Source: Oscillibacter sp. MSJ-31
GTDB lineage: Bacteria; Bacillota; Clostridia; Oscillospirales; Oscillospiraceae
Assembly: GCF_018918025.1 (NCBI RefSeq)
Contig: NZ_JAHLPT010000003.1
Span: forward strand, 170,901-234,900
Direction of reading: 5' to 3'
Length of the DNA: 64,000 nucleotides
Every line of letters begins with the position of its first letter. Within the stretch, counting starts at the first letter, position 1. Both the position numbers and the translations under genes were made by a program. A model generated the notes under the pieces. The model ran no database searches. It was not told the DNA's origin and was given only the letters and a program-made list of their open reading frames with translations. Below are positions 15,155-24,114 of the stretch, one piece after another.

Positions 15155-17113
15155 TCAGGCGCGCTTGAACATTTTTTCCAGCTCGTATTTGGTGAGCTTG
15201 ACGGCCACGGGTCGTCCGTGCGGGCAGAATCGGACCTCGCCCGACTGTACCTTATCCACCAGCACGCGAAGCTCTCGCTCATCGCTCTTCCAGCCGCCCT
15301 TGATGGCGGCCTTGCAGGCCATGGTGTGCAGCAGTGCGTCGCGGGCGCTCTCGGGGTCGGCGTGGTGCGTCTCGACGAGGCGGCCTGCAAGGTCCTCAAG
15401 ACTTGCCGCGGCGTCCTCGGCGGGAATGTCGGCGGGCAGGGCGCGGATCAAAATCGCGCCGTCGCCGAACTCCTCGCAGGCAAAGCCGAACTCGCGCAGC
15501 AGCGCGAGCTGCCCGACAAGCGCGGTGTACTCCGCTGCGGCGAACTGCGCGACCACGGGAGTCAGCAGCTCCTGCGACATGATGGGCTCAAGATTCGCCT
15601 TGAAGCGGTCGAAATTCACGCGCTCGTGCGCGGCGTGCTTGTCGATGAGCCAAACGGTTTTCTCCGCGTCCTCGCAGACGATGTAGGTGTCGAGCACCTC
15701 GCCCGCGATGCGCCACGGTATGACCGGCTCCGGCTCGATCGCCGTCTGCTCCGGCTCGGCGGGCGCGGTCTCGAGCGTGGTCTGCGCGGCGAAAACGGGT
15801 GCGGCGGGCGTTTCCGGCTTTGCCGCTTCATCGCGCGGCGGCATGAAGGCCGCCTCGACCATCTTCGGAAGGATGTGCCCGTCCTCCGGCTTTTTCGCCG
15901 GGGGAGCCGGTGTGCGGCGGACGAAGTCGCTGACACTCACGCGCCCGCCCAGCTCGCTCGAGGCGGACGTGACGGCGATGAACGGCGCGTCCTTTTTGGG
16001 CGGCTCCGGCCTTTTGACCTCGTTCTGCGCACGCCACTCCTGCGCCGTCATGCTGCGGTAAAATTCCTGCGGCTTGGGAGCCTGCGCGGTCGGCTTTGGC
16101 GGTGTGTGCAGCGGCTCGGGCGCACCGTCGCGGTCGAGCGCGTCGGACGCGGCGTGGTACACAAGGTCGAAGATCTGCTTTTCATTGAGGAATTTCACGA
16201 CCGTCTTGGCGGGGTGGACGTTCACGTCCACCATGTCCGCCGGCAGCGTGACGTTCAGCACGCAGCCGGGGAATTTGCCCTTCATCAGACGGTTTGCGTA
16301 GGCTTCCTCCACCGCAGCGGTGAGAAGCTGGGATTTGATGAAGCGGCCGTTGACGAAAAAGGTCTGCATCCCTCGCGTGCCGCGGCCCGCGAGGGGCTTG
16401 GTCACAAAGCCGTCAACGGCGAGCTGACCGTCGCGCCCGTGGACCTCGACCAGCGCGAGGGCAAAATCGCGGCCCAGCGCGGCGTAGACGGCGCTGAGGG
16501 ACTTGCCGTCGCCCGGGGTGTGCAGCTCCTCCCTGCCGTCCTTGATGAGACGGAAGGAGATATCGGGGTGCGAGAGCGCGATGTGCGCGGCAAGGCCCGC
16601 AATGGCGGTTGCCTCGGCGCGGTCCTGCTTCATGAACTTCAGCCGCGCGGGCGTGTTGTAAAAAAGGTCGCGCACGATGATGCTCGTGCCCTCGGGACAG
16701 CCCGCGGGCTCGACGGAGAGCGGCTTGCCGCCGTCAAGATGCAGCGTCGCGCCGCTCGCGGCGCCCGTCTGACGCGAGAAAATATCCAGGTGAGAAACGG
16801 ACGCGATGGCGGCGAGCGCTTCGCCGCGGAAGCCGAGCGTGCCGATGGCGGCCAGATCGGCGGCGGTGCGGAGCTTGCTCGTCGCGTGGCGCAGAAAGGC
16901 GGTGGGCAGCTCGTCGGGCGCGATGCCGCAGCCGTCGTCCGTGACGCGCAGATAGGTCAGCCCGCCGTTTTGCAGCTCGACGGTGACGTTCCTCGCGCCC
17001 GCGTCGATGGCGTTTTCCAAAAGCTCCTTGACAACGCTCGCGGGACGCTCGACGACCTCGCCGGCGGCAATGAGATTGGCGATATGGGGGGATAGCTGTT
17101 CGATGTGCGGCAT
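15155..17113 (-). CDS. mutL: DNA mismatch repair protein MutL
   Basis: 652 residues. The N-terminal GHKL ATPase (1-330) shows LIAAGEVVERPASVVKELLE, NAIDAG, VTDDGCGI and LGFRGEAL. A variable linker spans about 340-455. The C-terminal domain has the endonuclease-type motif LIDKHAAHER, with Lys where B. subtilis has Gln and, four residues after the Glu, Asp instead of Glu; ACKAAIKGG and CPHGRP complete the metal site. So it is probably a nicking-type MutL, as expected in a bacterium without MutH. AAGGAG precedes the ATG. It is separated from mutS by a CPBP protease gene, which is unusual. Confidence 0.96.
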   Translation of the reverse strand: MPHIEQLSPHIANLIAAGEVVERPASVVKELLENAIDAGARNVTVELQNGGLTYLRVTDDGCGIAPDELPTAFLRHATSKLRTAADLAAIGTLGFRGEALAAIASVSHLDIFSRQTGAASGATLHLDGGKPLSVEPAGCPEGTSIIVRDLFYNTPARLKFMKQDRAEATAIAGLAAHIALSHPDISFRLIKDGREELHTPGDGKSLSAVYAALGRDFALALVEVHGRDGQLAVDGFVTKPLAGRGTRGMQTFFVNGRFIKSQLLTAAVEEAYANRLMKGKFPGCVLNVTLPADMVDVNVHPAKTVVKFLNEKQIFDLVYHAASDALDRDGAPEPLHTPPKPTAQAPKPQEFYRSMTAQEWRAQNEVKRPEPPKKDAPFIAVTSASSELGGRVSVSDFVRRTPAPPAKKPEDGHILPKMVEAAFMPPRDEAAKPETPAAPVFAAQTTLETAPAEPEQTAIEPEPVIPWRIAGEVLDTYIVCEDAEKTVWLIDKHAAHERVNFDRFKANLEPIMSQELLTPVVAQFAAAEYTALVGQLALLREFGFACEEFGDGAILIRALPADIPAEDAAASLEDLAGRLVETHHADPESARDALLHTMACKAAIKGGWKSDERELRVLVDKVQSGEVRFCPHGRPVAVKLTKYELEKMFKRA

Positions 17114-17123
17114 GGTATTCTCC

Positions 17124-17834
17124 TTATCCGACGATGGCCCAGAGAGCCAGCGCGTTGACGGTCGCGTGGAGCAGGATGGACGTCCAGAGCGTGCCGGAGT
17201 GGTCGAACGCCCACGCGAAGACGAGGCCGGGAACGAGGTATTGCAGCATGAGGATGAGATAGCTCCAGTCCCACGAGGAGAGAGCGAAGGTCCACACGTG
17301 CATGAACGCGAAGAGCACGCAGGAGATGACGTAGGCGGCGACGCGGCTCTTTTCCTTCAGGCAGCCGAACACGAGACCGCGGAAAAGGACCTCCTCCACA
17401 AAGGGGGCGAGAAAGACGATGATGAGCGCCGTCAGGCGCGGCGCGGCGTTGATGGACGCGGCGATGGTCATGTCGTTGAGGTTGGTGCGGCTGTTGAAGA
17501 GCACGTTCGCCACGCGGTAGAAGAGCTCGTTCGCGCCGTAAAAGACCAGAAGGCCCATGCAGAACGTCGTCATCGCGCGGCTCACGCCGCCGAGGAAGCG
17601 GCTCGTCGTGTGCGCGAGGAACGAGTGAAAGAGCAGCAGTACGATGGCGAAGAGCACATAGTAGTAGATGATGTTCGCCAGCGAGTCGCTGATCTTCGTG
17701 TCGAGCAGGACCTCGACAATGCCAAAGAGCTTGTTGGCCAGCAGCGGCAGCACGAGCAGATAGACGATAAAGAAGATTGTCCCCGCGACGCGCTCGGTCT
17801 GGTTCATGTGGGAGGTAGCGGCTTTTTTTGCCAT
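17124..17834 (-). CDS. CPBP family intramembrane metalloprotease (CAAX protease/bacteriocin-processing type)
   Basis: 236 residues with about seven membrane segments. The catalytic motifs of the family are present: EEVLFRGLVFG (motif 1, Glu-Glu-x3-Arg), FAFMHVW (motif 2 His) and a final HATVNALA (motif 3 His). Such enzymes cleave membrane-embedded substrates, and bacterial members serve bacteriocin immunity, processing or protein secretion; the substrate here is unknown. It lies 10 bases before mutL and 30 bases after mutS, inside a DNA-repair pair that is usually adjacent. AAAGGG lies upstream of the ATG. Confidence 0.85.
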   Translation of the reverse strand: MAKKAATSHMNQTERVAGTIFFIVYLLVLPLLANKLFGIVEVLLDTKISDSLANIIYYYVLFAIVLLLFHSFLAHTTSRFLGGVSRAMTTFCMGLLVFYGANELFYRVANVLFNSRTNLNDMTIAASINAAPRLTALIIVFLAPFVEEVLFRGLVFGCLKEKSRVAAYVISCVLFAFMHVWTFALSSWDWSYLILMLQYLVPGLVFAWAFDHSGTLWTSILLHATVNALALWAIVG

Positions 17835-17864
17835 GTGGATAGACCCTTTCTGTCTGTTTCGGGG

Positions 17865-20456
17865 TTAGTTCGGGAGCTTCTTTTTCAGGTCGTAGAGCAG
17901 CTGCATCGCCTCGATGGGCGACATGGTGTCCGGCTGGGCGCGGCGCAGCGCGTCGAGCACCTCGGCTTCGCCGATGGCGTCAAGGCTCACCTGCTCGCGC
18001 TCCTCGCGCGGCGGGATATAGCTGCCGCCGGCTTCCAGCTCCTCCAGTATTTTCTTCGCGCGGGAGACGACCTCCTTCGGCAGTCCCGCGAGCTTAGCGA
18101 CCTCGATGCCGTAGCTGCGGTCGGCTCCGCCGGGAATGATCTTGCGGAGGAACACAAGGTCCTCCCCGCGCTTTTTGATGGCGATGTTGTAGTTTTTCAC
18201 GCCCGCGAGCGTGCCCTCCAGCTCGGTGAGCTCGTGGTAATGGGTGGCGAAGAGCGTTTTTGCGCCGAGCCTTTTGCGGTCGGCACAGAACTCGAGCACC
18301 GCACGGGCGATGCTCATGCCGTCGAAGGTCGAGGTGCCGCGGCCGATCTCGTCTAAGATCAGCAGCGAGTGCGCCGTCGCCTGCCGCAGGATTTCCGCGA
18401 CCTCGCTCATTTCGACCATGAAGGTGGACTGGCCGCCGGCCAGGTCGTCGCTCGCGCCAATGCGGGTAAAGATGCGGTCCACCACGCCGATGCGGGCGGC
18501 GCGGGCGGGAACGAACGAGCCAATCTGCGCCATGAGCGTGATGAGCGCGACCTGACGCATATAGGTGGATTTACCCGCCATGTTGGGGCCTGTGATGATG
18601 GCGACGCGGTTTTCCTTTTCGCCCATGTAGGTGTCGTTCGGCACAAAGAGAGCGTCCTTCAGCACGCGCTCGACGACCGGATGGCGGCCGTCGTGGATCT
18701 CGATCACGCCGGAATCGTCCACCACCGGGCAGCAGTAGCTGTTTTTGACCGCGACGACGGCAAGCGACGCGAGCGTGTCCAGCTCCGCCACCGCGGCGGC
18801 GGTCTTCTGGATGCGCTCGGCGCCCGCGCAGATCTCGTCGCGCAGGGCGGAGAAGAGCTCGTATTCGAGCGCGTTGTCACGCTCCCCCGCGGTCAGGATC
18901 TCCTGCTCCAGGTCCTTGAGCTCCTGCGTGATGTAGCGCTCGCCGTTGACGAGCGTCTGCTTGCGGATGTAGGTGTCGGGCACCTGATCCTTGAAGGAAT
19001 TGGAGACCTCGATGTAGTAGCCGAAGACCTTGTTGTAGCCGATCTTCAGCGTGCGGATGCCGGTGCGTTCCTTTTCCTTCGTTTCAATGGAGGCGAGCAG
19101 CCCCTTGCCGCCGGAGAGAATGTCGTGCAGGCGGTCGACCTCGGCGTTGAAGCCCTTGCGGATGAAGCCGCCCTCGCGCACGGAGAACGGCGGCTCGTCC
19201 ACGATGGTCTCGGCGATGCGCGCGGCGATGTCCGTGAGCGGGTCAAGCTCCTGCGAAAGCTCGCCGAGCCGGCCTGTGGTGAAGTGCGTGAGCTGCTCGC
19301 GCACGGCGGCGAGCTGCTCGATGGAATTACGCAGCGAGACGAGGTCGCGCCCGCCCGCCGTGCCGTAGACGATGCGGCCGATGAGCCGCTCCATGTCGCT
19401 GATGCCGGAGAGAGCGAGGACCAGCTCCTCGCGCGCCATTGTGTCGTTCACCAGCGCGCCGACGGCGTTTGAGCGGCGTGTGATGGCAGCGACCTCGCGC
19501 AGAGGACGCTCCAGCCAGGAACGCAGGCAGCGCGCGCCCATGGCGGTTTTCGTTTTGTCAAGTACCCAAAGCAGACTCCCGCGCTTTTCCTTGCCGCGGA
19601 TGGTCTCCGTCAGCTCCAGGTTGCGGCGGGCGGAGAGGTCCAGCTCCATGAAGCGGCCCTGCTCGTAGTATTCAAGATCGCTGATGTAGGATAGGTCGCT
19701 CTTCTGCGTTTCGTGCAGATAGCTCAGAAGGCCGCCGAGCGCGAGCGCCGCGGCGGGGTTATTGCGCGGGAGCGAGGCATAGGCATCTTCACCGTACTGC
19801 GCGAGCACGGCTTTTTCCGCCGCCTTCAAGTCGAAGCGCGCGTCACCGCGCTCCACGCGGCAGGAGAGCTTGTCGGCAAGCAGGGCTTTCAGCTCCTCGT
19901 CCGCATACGCGCCCGCGCTCAGCACCGCTTCGGCGGGCGAGAAGCGCGCAAGCTCATTGCACAGATGCTCCGCACGGTCCGCGCCGGAAAAGGCGGTGAC
20001 GTGCGTGTGGCCTGTGGACATATCACAGAACGCGACGCCCGCGTTCTGCTCGTCGAGGAACACGCCGCACAGGAAGTTGCCGCGCCGGTCGTCCAGACAC
20101 GCGCTGTCAATCACCGTGCCGGGGGTGACGACGCGGATGATGTCGCGCTTGACGAGTCCCTTGGCGAGCGCGGGGTCCTCGGTCTGCTCACAGATGGCGA
20201 CCTTGTAGCCCTTGGCGATGAGCCGCGCGATGTAGCCGTCGCTCGAATGGTACGGGATGCCGCACATCGGCGTCTGCTCCTCGGCGGATTTGCCGCGGTC
20301 GCGCGTGGTGAGAACGAGATCCAGCTCGCGCGCGGCGAGCTTCGCGTCCTCGTTGAACATCTCGTAGAAGTCGCCGAGACGGAAAAAGAGGATGGAATCC
20401 TTATTCTGCTCCTTGATCTCAAGATATTGGCGCATCATCGGCGTGAGGTCTGCCAT
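17865..20456 (-). CDS. mutS: DNA mismatch recognition protein MutS
   Basis: 863 residues, standard MutS1. The mismatch-reading Phe-x-Glu is present in FFRLGDFYEMF near residue 36. The ATPase domain shows Walker A GPNMAGKST, DEIGRGTSTFDG and FATHYHEL. The N-terminal, connector, lever and clamp regions run without break. It starts repair by binding mispairs and loading MutL. The RBS upstream of ATG 20456 is weak (AAAGTGAG). It lies 24 bases after the MBL hydrolase gene, within the long miaB-initiated operon. Confidence 0.97.
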   Translation of the reverse strand: MADLTPMMRQYLEIKEQNKDSILFFRLGDFYEMFNEDAKLAARELDLVLTTRDRGKSAEEQTPMCGIPYHSSDGYIARLIAKGYKVAICEQTEDPALAKGLVKRDIIRVVTPGTVIDSACLDDRRGNFLCGVFLDEQNAGVAFCDMSTGHTHVTAFSGADRAEHLCNELARFSPAEAVLSAGAYADEELKALLADKLSCRVERGDARFDLKAAEKAVLAQYGEDAYASLPRNNPAAALALGGLLSYLHETQKSDLSYISDLEYYEQGRFMELDLSARRNLELTETIRGKEKRGSLLWVLDKTKTAMGARCLRSWLERPLREVAAITRRSNAVGALVNDTMAREELVLALSGISDMERLIGRIVYGTAGGRDLVSLRNSIEQLAAVREQLTHFTTGRLGELSQELDPLTDIAARIAETIVDEPPFSVREGGFIRKGFNAEVDRLHDILSGGKGLLASIETKEKERTGIRTLKIGYNKVFGYYIEVSNSFKDQVPDTYIRKQTLVNGERYITQELKDLEQEILTAGERDNALEYELFSALRDEICAGAERIQKTAAAVAELDTLASLAVVAVKNSYCCPVVDDSGVIEIHDGRHPVVERVLKDALFVPNDTYMGEKENRVAIITGPNMAGKSTYMRQVALITLMAQIGSFVPARAARIGVVDRIFTRIGASDDLAGGQSTFMVEMSEVAEILRQATAHSLLILDEIGRGTSTFDGMSIARAVLEFCADRKRLGAKTLFATHYHELTELEGTLAGVKNYNIAIKKRGEDLVFLRKIIPGGADRSYGIEVAKLAGLPKEVVSRAKKILEELEAGGSYIPPREEREQVSLDAIGEAEVLDALRRAQPDTMSPIEAMQLLYDLKKKLPN

Positions 20457-20480
20457 GTTCGTTGCTCACTTTCTAAAAAA

Positions 20481-21308
20481 TCAGATCGTAAAGGTCGTTC
20501 CGGTCGCCATGTAGGCGAGGCGGTCGCCCAGCGTTTCGTGCAGCCAGGCGTAAGCGTCGTCGCCGGTGCAGTGGCCGGTGACATAGCGTGTCGCTTTCCG
20601 CGCGCGCAGGCGCTCGCCCACCGCGTCCACAAGGGCTCTCGGCTCGCTTTGACCAAGTGAAGGATTGTAGAGATGGAAGCCCGCGAACACATAGTCCGGC
20701 GCACGGCCCAGAATGTCCTCCGCGCGGTTGATGATGTTGACGATGCCGCTGTGGGCGCAGCCGGCAAAGAGGACGGTTTTTCCGTGCTCCGTCACCAGCA
20801 GGTCCTGCTCGTGGCGGAAGGTGTCGCGGGGATAGTCCCCGCCGACCTTTTCGCGCAGCGTGGCGTTTGCCTCGCTCAGGAGCTCGTGCGTCCGGATGCC
20901 GGAGAAGAGCGTCAGCTCCTCGTCGAGCTTCGTCACACCCTCGGCCATCACGAAGCGGTCGGCGTACTCGTGCAGCTTGGGATCGAGACCGATGAAGGCG
21001 CATTTCGTCGGCGTCACGACATAGTAATCACCGAAGGCCTCCTTCTGAAGATAGACCTTCGCGGTGCGGTTGCCCCGCAGGAAGGTCAGCAGGCCGCCGC
21101 AGTGGTCGTTGTGCGCGTGGGAGAGAAAGGCGATATCGACCTGTGCGAGGTCGATGCCGAGCGCCCTGGCGTTTTCCCAGAAAGCGTCGCTCGCGCCGGA
21201 GTCAAAGAGGATATTGTGCTTTTCCGTTTCGATGTAGAGCGAAAGCCCGTGCTCGCAGCGGAGCGCATCGCAGGTGGTCTTGTTTTCCAGTAAGGTGGTG
21301 ATCTTCAT
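20481..21308 (-). CDS. Metallo-beta-lactamase fold hydrolase (RFAP-synthase-like group)
   Basis: 275 residues. The dinuclear metal signature is SHAHNDHCGG, with further likely ligands in FAGCAHSGIVN and TGHCTGDDAY. The long second half (AGFHLYNPS) resembles the MBL group annotated as 7,8-dihydropterin-6-methyl-4-(ribofuranosyl)-aminobenzene-phosphate synthase-like; that function is not proven in bacteria, so the role is open. The ATG at 21308 overlaps the miaB stop as ATGA, which fixes the start even though the frame is open further upstream. It lies between miaB and mutS. Confidence 0.8.
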   Translation of the reverse strand: MKITTLLENKTTCDALRCEHGLSLYIETEKHNILFDSGASDAFWENARALGIDLAQVDIAFLSHAHNDHCGGLLTFLRGNRTAKVYLQKEAFGDYYVVTPTKCAFIGLDPKLHEYADRFVMAEGVTKLDEELTLFSGIRTHELLSEANATLREKVGGDYPRDTFRHEQDLLVTEHGKTVLFAGCAHSGIVNIINRAEDILGRAPDYVFAGFHLYNPSLGQSEPRALVDAVGERLRARKATRYVTGHCTGDDAYAWLHETLGDRLAYMATGTTFTI

Positions 21309-22726
21309 ATCGTTTCCTCCGCGGCTCCGTAGAGCGCCCAGGTGTTGCTGCCCGAAATTTTTGCTGTGGTGAACGTTCCGATAAGACTCTTGTCGCCCTT
21401 CATGCGCACGAGGCGGTTGCCCTCGGTGCGCGCGGAGAGCGGCCAGTCTGCGTCGTCGCTCTCGCCCTCGACCAGCACGCGCACGGTCCTGCCGATGTAG
21501 GCGGCGTGCTTCTCCGCGCTGATGGCGTTCTGGGTGTTGCAGAGCGCGTCGAACCACTTCTGCTTTTCCTCGCGCGGCGTGGGATCGTCCAGCTTCGCCG
21601 CGGGCGTGCCCGGGCGAGGAGAGAAGATAAACGTAAAGAGCGCGTCGAAATGGACTTCGTTGATCAGACTTACGGTGTCCATCGCTTCCGCCTCGGTCTC
21701 GCCGGGGAAGCCGATGATGATGTCGCTCGTGAGCACGAGGTCGGGCATGGCCTTACGCGCGTAGTTGATCAGCTCAAGATAGCCCGCGCGGGTATAGGGG
21801 CGGTTCATCGCGCGCAGCACGCGGTCATTGCCGCTTTGGACGGGCAGGTGCAGCTGATGCGTCACATGGCGGCTCGCCGCCATCGTGTCAAAGAGCTTGG
21901 GCGTCGCGTCCTTGGGCTGGCTGGACATGAAGCGCACCCAGTAGTCGCCGTCGATCCGGTCGATCTCCGCGAGAAGGTCGGCAAAATCATAGCCCGTGCC
22001 GAGATCCTTGCCGTAGCTGTTGACGTTCTGACCGAGCAGCGTGATCTCTTTATAGCCCGCCGCGACCAGCTCGCGGACCTCGCGCACGATCTGCTCCGGC
22101 TCGCGGCTGCGTTCGCGGCCGCGGACGTAGGGCACGATGCAGTACGAGCAGAAGTTGTTGCAGCCGTACATAATGCTCACCCACGCGCTCACGCCGCCGA
22201 CGCGGTAGACGGGGATGTCCTCTGCGATGCGGCCTGGCTCGTCGTCGATGGAAAAGACACGGCCGCGCTCGGTGTAGGCGCGGTACAAGAGCTCGGGGAA
22301 GCGCCACTCGGCCTGCGGACCGAGCACGAGATCGACGTGGCGGTAGCTGGTTTTCACCTTTTCCGCCACGCGCGGCTGCTGTGCCATGCACCCGCACAGG
22401 CAGATGATTTGGTCGGGATTCGCCGCCTTGGTGTGCGTGAGCTGGCCGAGCATCCCGTAAACGGTTTTCTCCGCGTTCTCGCGGATGGCGCAGGTGTTCA
22501 TCAGCACGATGTCGGCGCGCTTTGTGTCGTCGGTGAACTCGCAGCCCATCTCGCGCAGCATTCCCATCAGCCGCTCGCCGTCCGCCACGTTCTGCTGGCA
22601 GCCGTAGGTGTGGACGTAGGCCAGCGGCTTCGTCGTGCGCCGCTCGTGCAGCGCGCGCACCTTATCCATATATTCCTTTTGCCGCGCCGTTTCCTCGGCG
22701 CTGACCAATACCTTTTCACGTTCCAA
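21305..22726 (-). CDS. miaB: tRNA-2-methylthio-N6-dimethylallyladenosine synthase
   Basis: 473 residues from a TTG start. A radical SAM methylthiotransferase that converts i6A37 to ms2i6A37. The N-terminal UPF0004 domain holds three cluster cysteines (HTYGCQQN, MNTCAIREN, CLCGCMAQ). The radical SAM motif is CNNFCSYC, and a C-terminal TRAM domain spans about 405-470. I chose the TTG at 22724-22726 because GGGAGG lies eight bases upstream; no in-frame ATG suits. The leader from the predicted promoter is only about 30 bases. It heads the operon that also holds miaA. Confidence 0.94.
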   Translation of the reverse strand: MEREKVLVSAEETARQKEYMDKVRALHERRTTKPLAYVHTYGCQQNVADGERLMGMLREMGCEFTDDTKRADIVLMNTCAIRENAEKTVYGMLGQLTHTKAANPDQIICLCGCMAQQPRVAEKVKTSYRHVDLVLGPQAEWRFPELLYRAYTERGRVFSIDDEPGRIAEDIPVYRVGGVSAWVSIMYGCNNFCSYCIVPYVRGRERSREPEQIVREVRELVAAGYKEITLLGQNVNSYGKDLGTGYDFADLLAEIDRIDGDYWVRFMSSQPKDATPKLFDTMAASRHVTHQLHLPVQSGNDRVLRAMNRPYTRAGYLELINYARKAMPDLVLTSDIIIGFPGETEAEAMDTVSLINEVHFDALFTFIFSPRPGTPAAKLDDPTPREEKQKWFDALCNTQNAISAEKHAAYIGRTVRVLVEGESDDADWPLSARTEGNRLVRMKGDKSLIGTFTTAKISGSNTWALYGAAEETI

Positions 22727-22763
22727 GGGGCTATCCTCCCGGTTGATATACTTTAACTGATAA

Positions 22764-22792
22764 ATTATAACACGGAGCGCGCGCCCTGACAA
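22764..22792 (-). promoter_or_regulatory. Strong sigma-A promoter of the miaB-to-divIVA operon
   Basis: Minus strand: -35 TTGTCA (22787-22792), 17-base spacer, perfect -10 TATAAT (22764-22769). Transcription would begin near 22757, about 30 bases before the TTG start of miaB. Confidence 0.8.
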
Positions 22793-22866
22793 GATGAAGC
22801 GAAAATTTTGTCGTGCCGGCGCGATGGGCGTTTTGCTGCATTTTTCGGAAACCGCGGAGATTTTTA

Positions 22867-22918
22867 CACAAAGTTTGTGCGTCCCGCCCTTGCAATCGCG
22901 GCACGGGCATATTATAAT
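22867..22918 (+). promoter_or_regulatory. Promoter of the pyrophosphatase gene with an upstream palindrome
   Basis: -35 TTGCAA (22890-22895), 17-base spacer, perfect -10 TATAAT (22913-22918). A palindrome CACAAA-G-TTTGTG occupies 22867-22879 just upstream of the -35 and could bind a regulator. The rest of the 241-base gap between miaB and this gene holds nothing else I can identify. Confidence 0.7.
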
Positions 22919-22967
22919 CTTTTATTAAAGATATCTATTATTTTTGTAAAGAAAGAAGGGCCTGTCT

Positions 22968-23498
22968 ATGAACCTTTGGCATGATGTTGCGCCCCACCGC
23001 GTGCGCCCCGAGGACTTTCTCGCCGTCATCGAGATCGAAAAGGGCAGCAAGAACAAATACGAAATGGATAAGGAGACCGGCGCCCTGCGCCTCGACCGTA
23101 TCCTTTATACCTCCACACACTATCCGGCGAACTACGGCTTTATCCCCCGCACCTGGGCGGACGACGGCGACCCGCTGGACGTGCTGGTGCTCTGCTCGGA
23201 GTGCATCCGTCCGCTGAGCCTCGTTGAGTGCTACCCCATCGGTGTCATCACGATGGAGGACGGCGGCTCGCTCGACGAGAAGATCATTGCCATTCCCTTT
23301 CAGGACCCGACCTACAATACGTATCAGGACATTTCCGAGCTGCCCGACCACGTCGCCAGCGAGATCAAGCACTTCTTCCGCGTCTATAAAAGCCTTGAGG
23401 GCAAGGAGACCGTGGTGAGTGACGTGCTCGGCCGCGACGAGGCCGTGAAGATCATCATCAAGTGCCAGAACGCCTACATCGAGAAATACTGCCGCTGA
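22968..23498 (+). CDS. ppa: Inorganic pyrophosphatase (family I, soluble)
   Basis: 176 residues. It hydrolyses pyrophosphate from biosynthetic reactions. The family I signature DDGDPLDVLVL is intact, as are the metal and substrate residues around EIEKGSKNKYEMDK, YPANYGFIP and the later DPTYNTYQDI region. Single-gene unit with a strong promoter and a terminator shared with the convergent dCMP deaminase gene. The RBS is modest (GAAAGAAGGG). Many Clostridia use membrane or family II enzymes, so a family I type is worth noting but not odd. Confidence 0.93.
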   Translation: MNLWHDVAPHRVRPEDFLAVIEIEKGSKNKYEMDKETGALRLDRILYTSTHYPANYGFIPRTWADDGDPLDVLVLCSECIRPLSLVECYPIGVITMEDGGSLDEKIIAIPFQDPTYNTYQDISELPDHVASEIKHFFRVYKSLEGKETVVSDVLGRDEAVKIIIKCQNAYIEKYCR

Positions 23499-23511
23499 AA
23501 GCGGAACAGAA

Positions 23512-23544
23512 AAAAGAAGGCCTCTTGAAAAGAGACCTTCTTTT
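23512..23544. terminator. Bidirectional terminator between ppa and the dCMP deaminase gene
   Basis: Stem of 14 bases (23512-23525 / 23531-23544) with one mismatch and a TGAAA loop; A-rich before and T-rich after on the plus strand. It lies between convergent genes. Confidence 0.78.
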
Positions 23545-23545
23545 C

Positions 23546-24025
23546 TTATGCTTCGGGAAGAGAATCGTCCTCGTCGATCCACTGCCGCACGGGCACGACC
23601 TCGAACTCCGTCTCCGTGCGGCGGATGACGACCTTTTCGAGCCCCGCGTTGATGATCTGGCGGCGGCACATGGCACAGCTCGTCGCGTCGTGCAGCAGCT
23701 CGCCCGTGCGCGCGTCGCGGCCCACAAGATAGATGGTGCCGCCGACCATGTCACGCCGGGACGCCGAGATAATGGCGTTCGCCTCAGCGTGGACGCTGCG
23801 GCAGAGCTCGTAGCGCTCGCCGCGCGGGACCTGCAGCTCCTCGCGTGTGCAGAAGCCGAGGTCGACGCAGTTTTTCCGCCCGCGGGGCGCGCCGTTGTAG
23901 CCGGTGGAAATGATCTCATCGTTCTTGACGATGATAGCGCCGTAGACCCGCCGCAGGCAGGTCGCGCGTTCGAGCACCGTTTCGGCAATGTCGAGGTAAT
24001 AGTTTTCCTTGCTGATGCGCGGCAT
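23546..24025 (-). CDS. Deoxycytidylate deaminase (ComEB-like zinc deaminase)
   Basis: 159 residues. Zinc-dependent deaminase that converts dCMP to dUMP for thymidylate synthesis. The catalytic SVHAEANAI (His-Ala-Glu) and the metal cysteines TSCAMCRRQI are present; the second motif has Ser where most members have Pro before the first Cys. DNGAP-type substrate contacts appear as STGYNGAPRG. GAGGAGG lies seven bases before ATG 24025, preferred over an ATG 13 codons earlier. It is 89 bases downstream of the radical SAM gene and may be part of that operon, next to thymidine kinase in function. Confidence 0.87.
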   Translation of the reverse strand: MPRISKENYYLDIAETVLERATCLRRVYGAIIVKNDEIISTGYNGAPRGRKNCVDLGFCTREELQVPRGERYELCRSVHAEANAIISASRRDMVGGTIYLVGRDARTGELLHDATSCAMCRRQIINAGLEKVVIRRTETEFEVVPVRQWIDEDDSLPEA

Positions 24026-24114
24026 GGCGAATCCTCCTCGTAATTTTTTTAATAAATATTGCATAGCGTTATCAAAACTCGTGCCTGCAGCTGAGCTGTC
24101 GCTTATCCGTCATG

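Noticed and set aside
14276..17095. Very long plus-strand open frame (about 940 codons) opposite mutL and miaA
   Set aside because: It is the antisense shadow of two clear genes in GC-rich DNA; its translation shows no motif and is Arg/His/Gly-rich.
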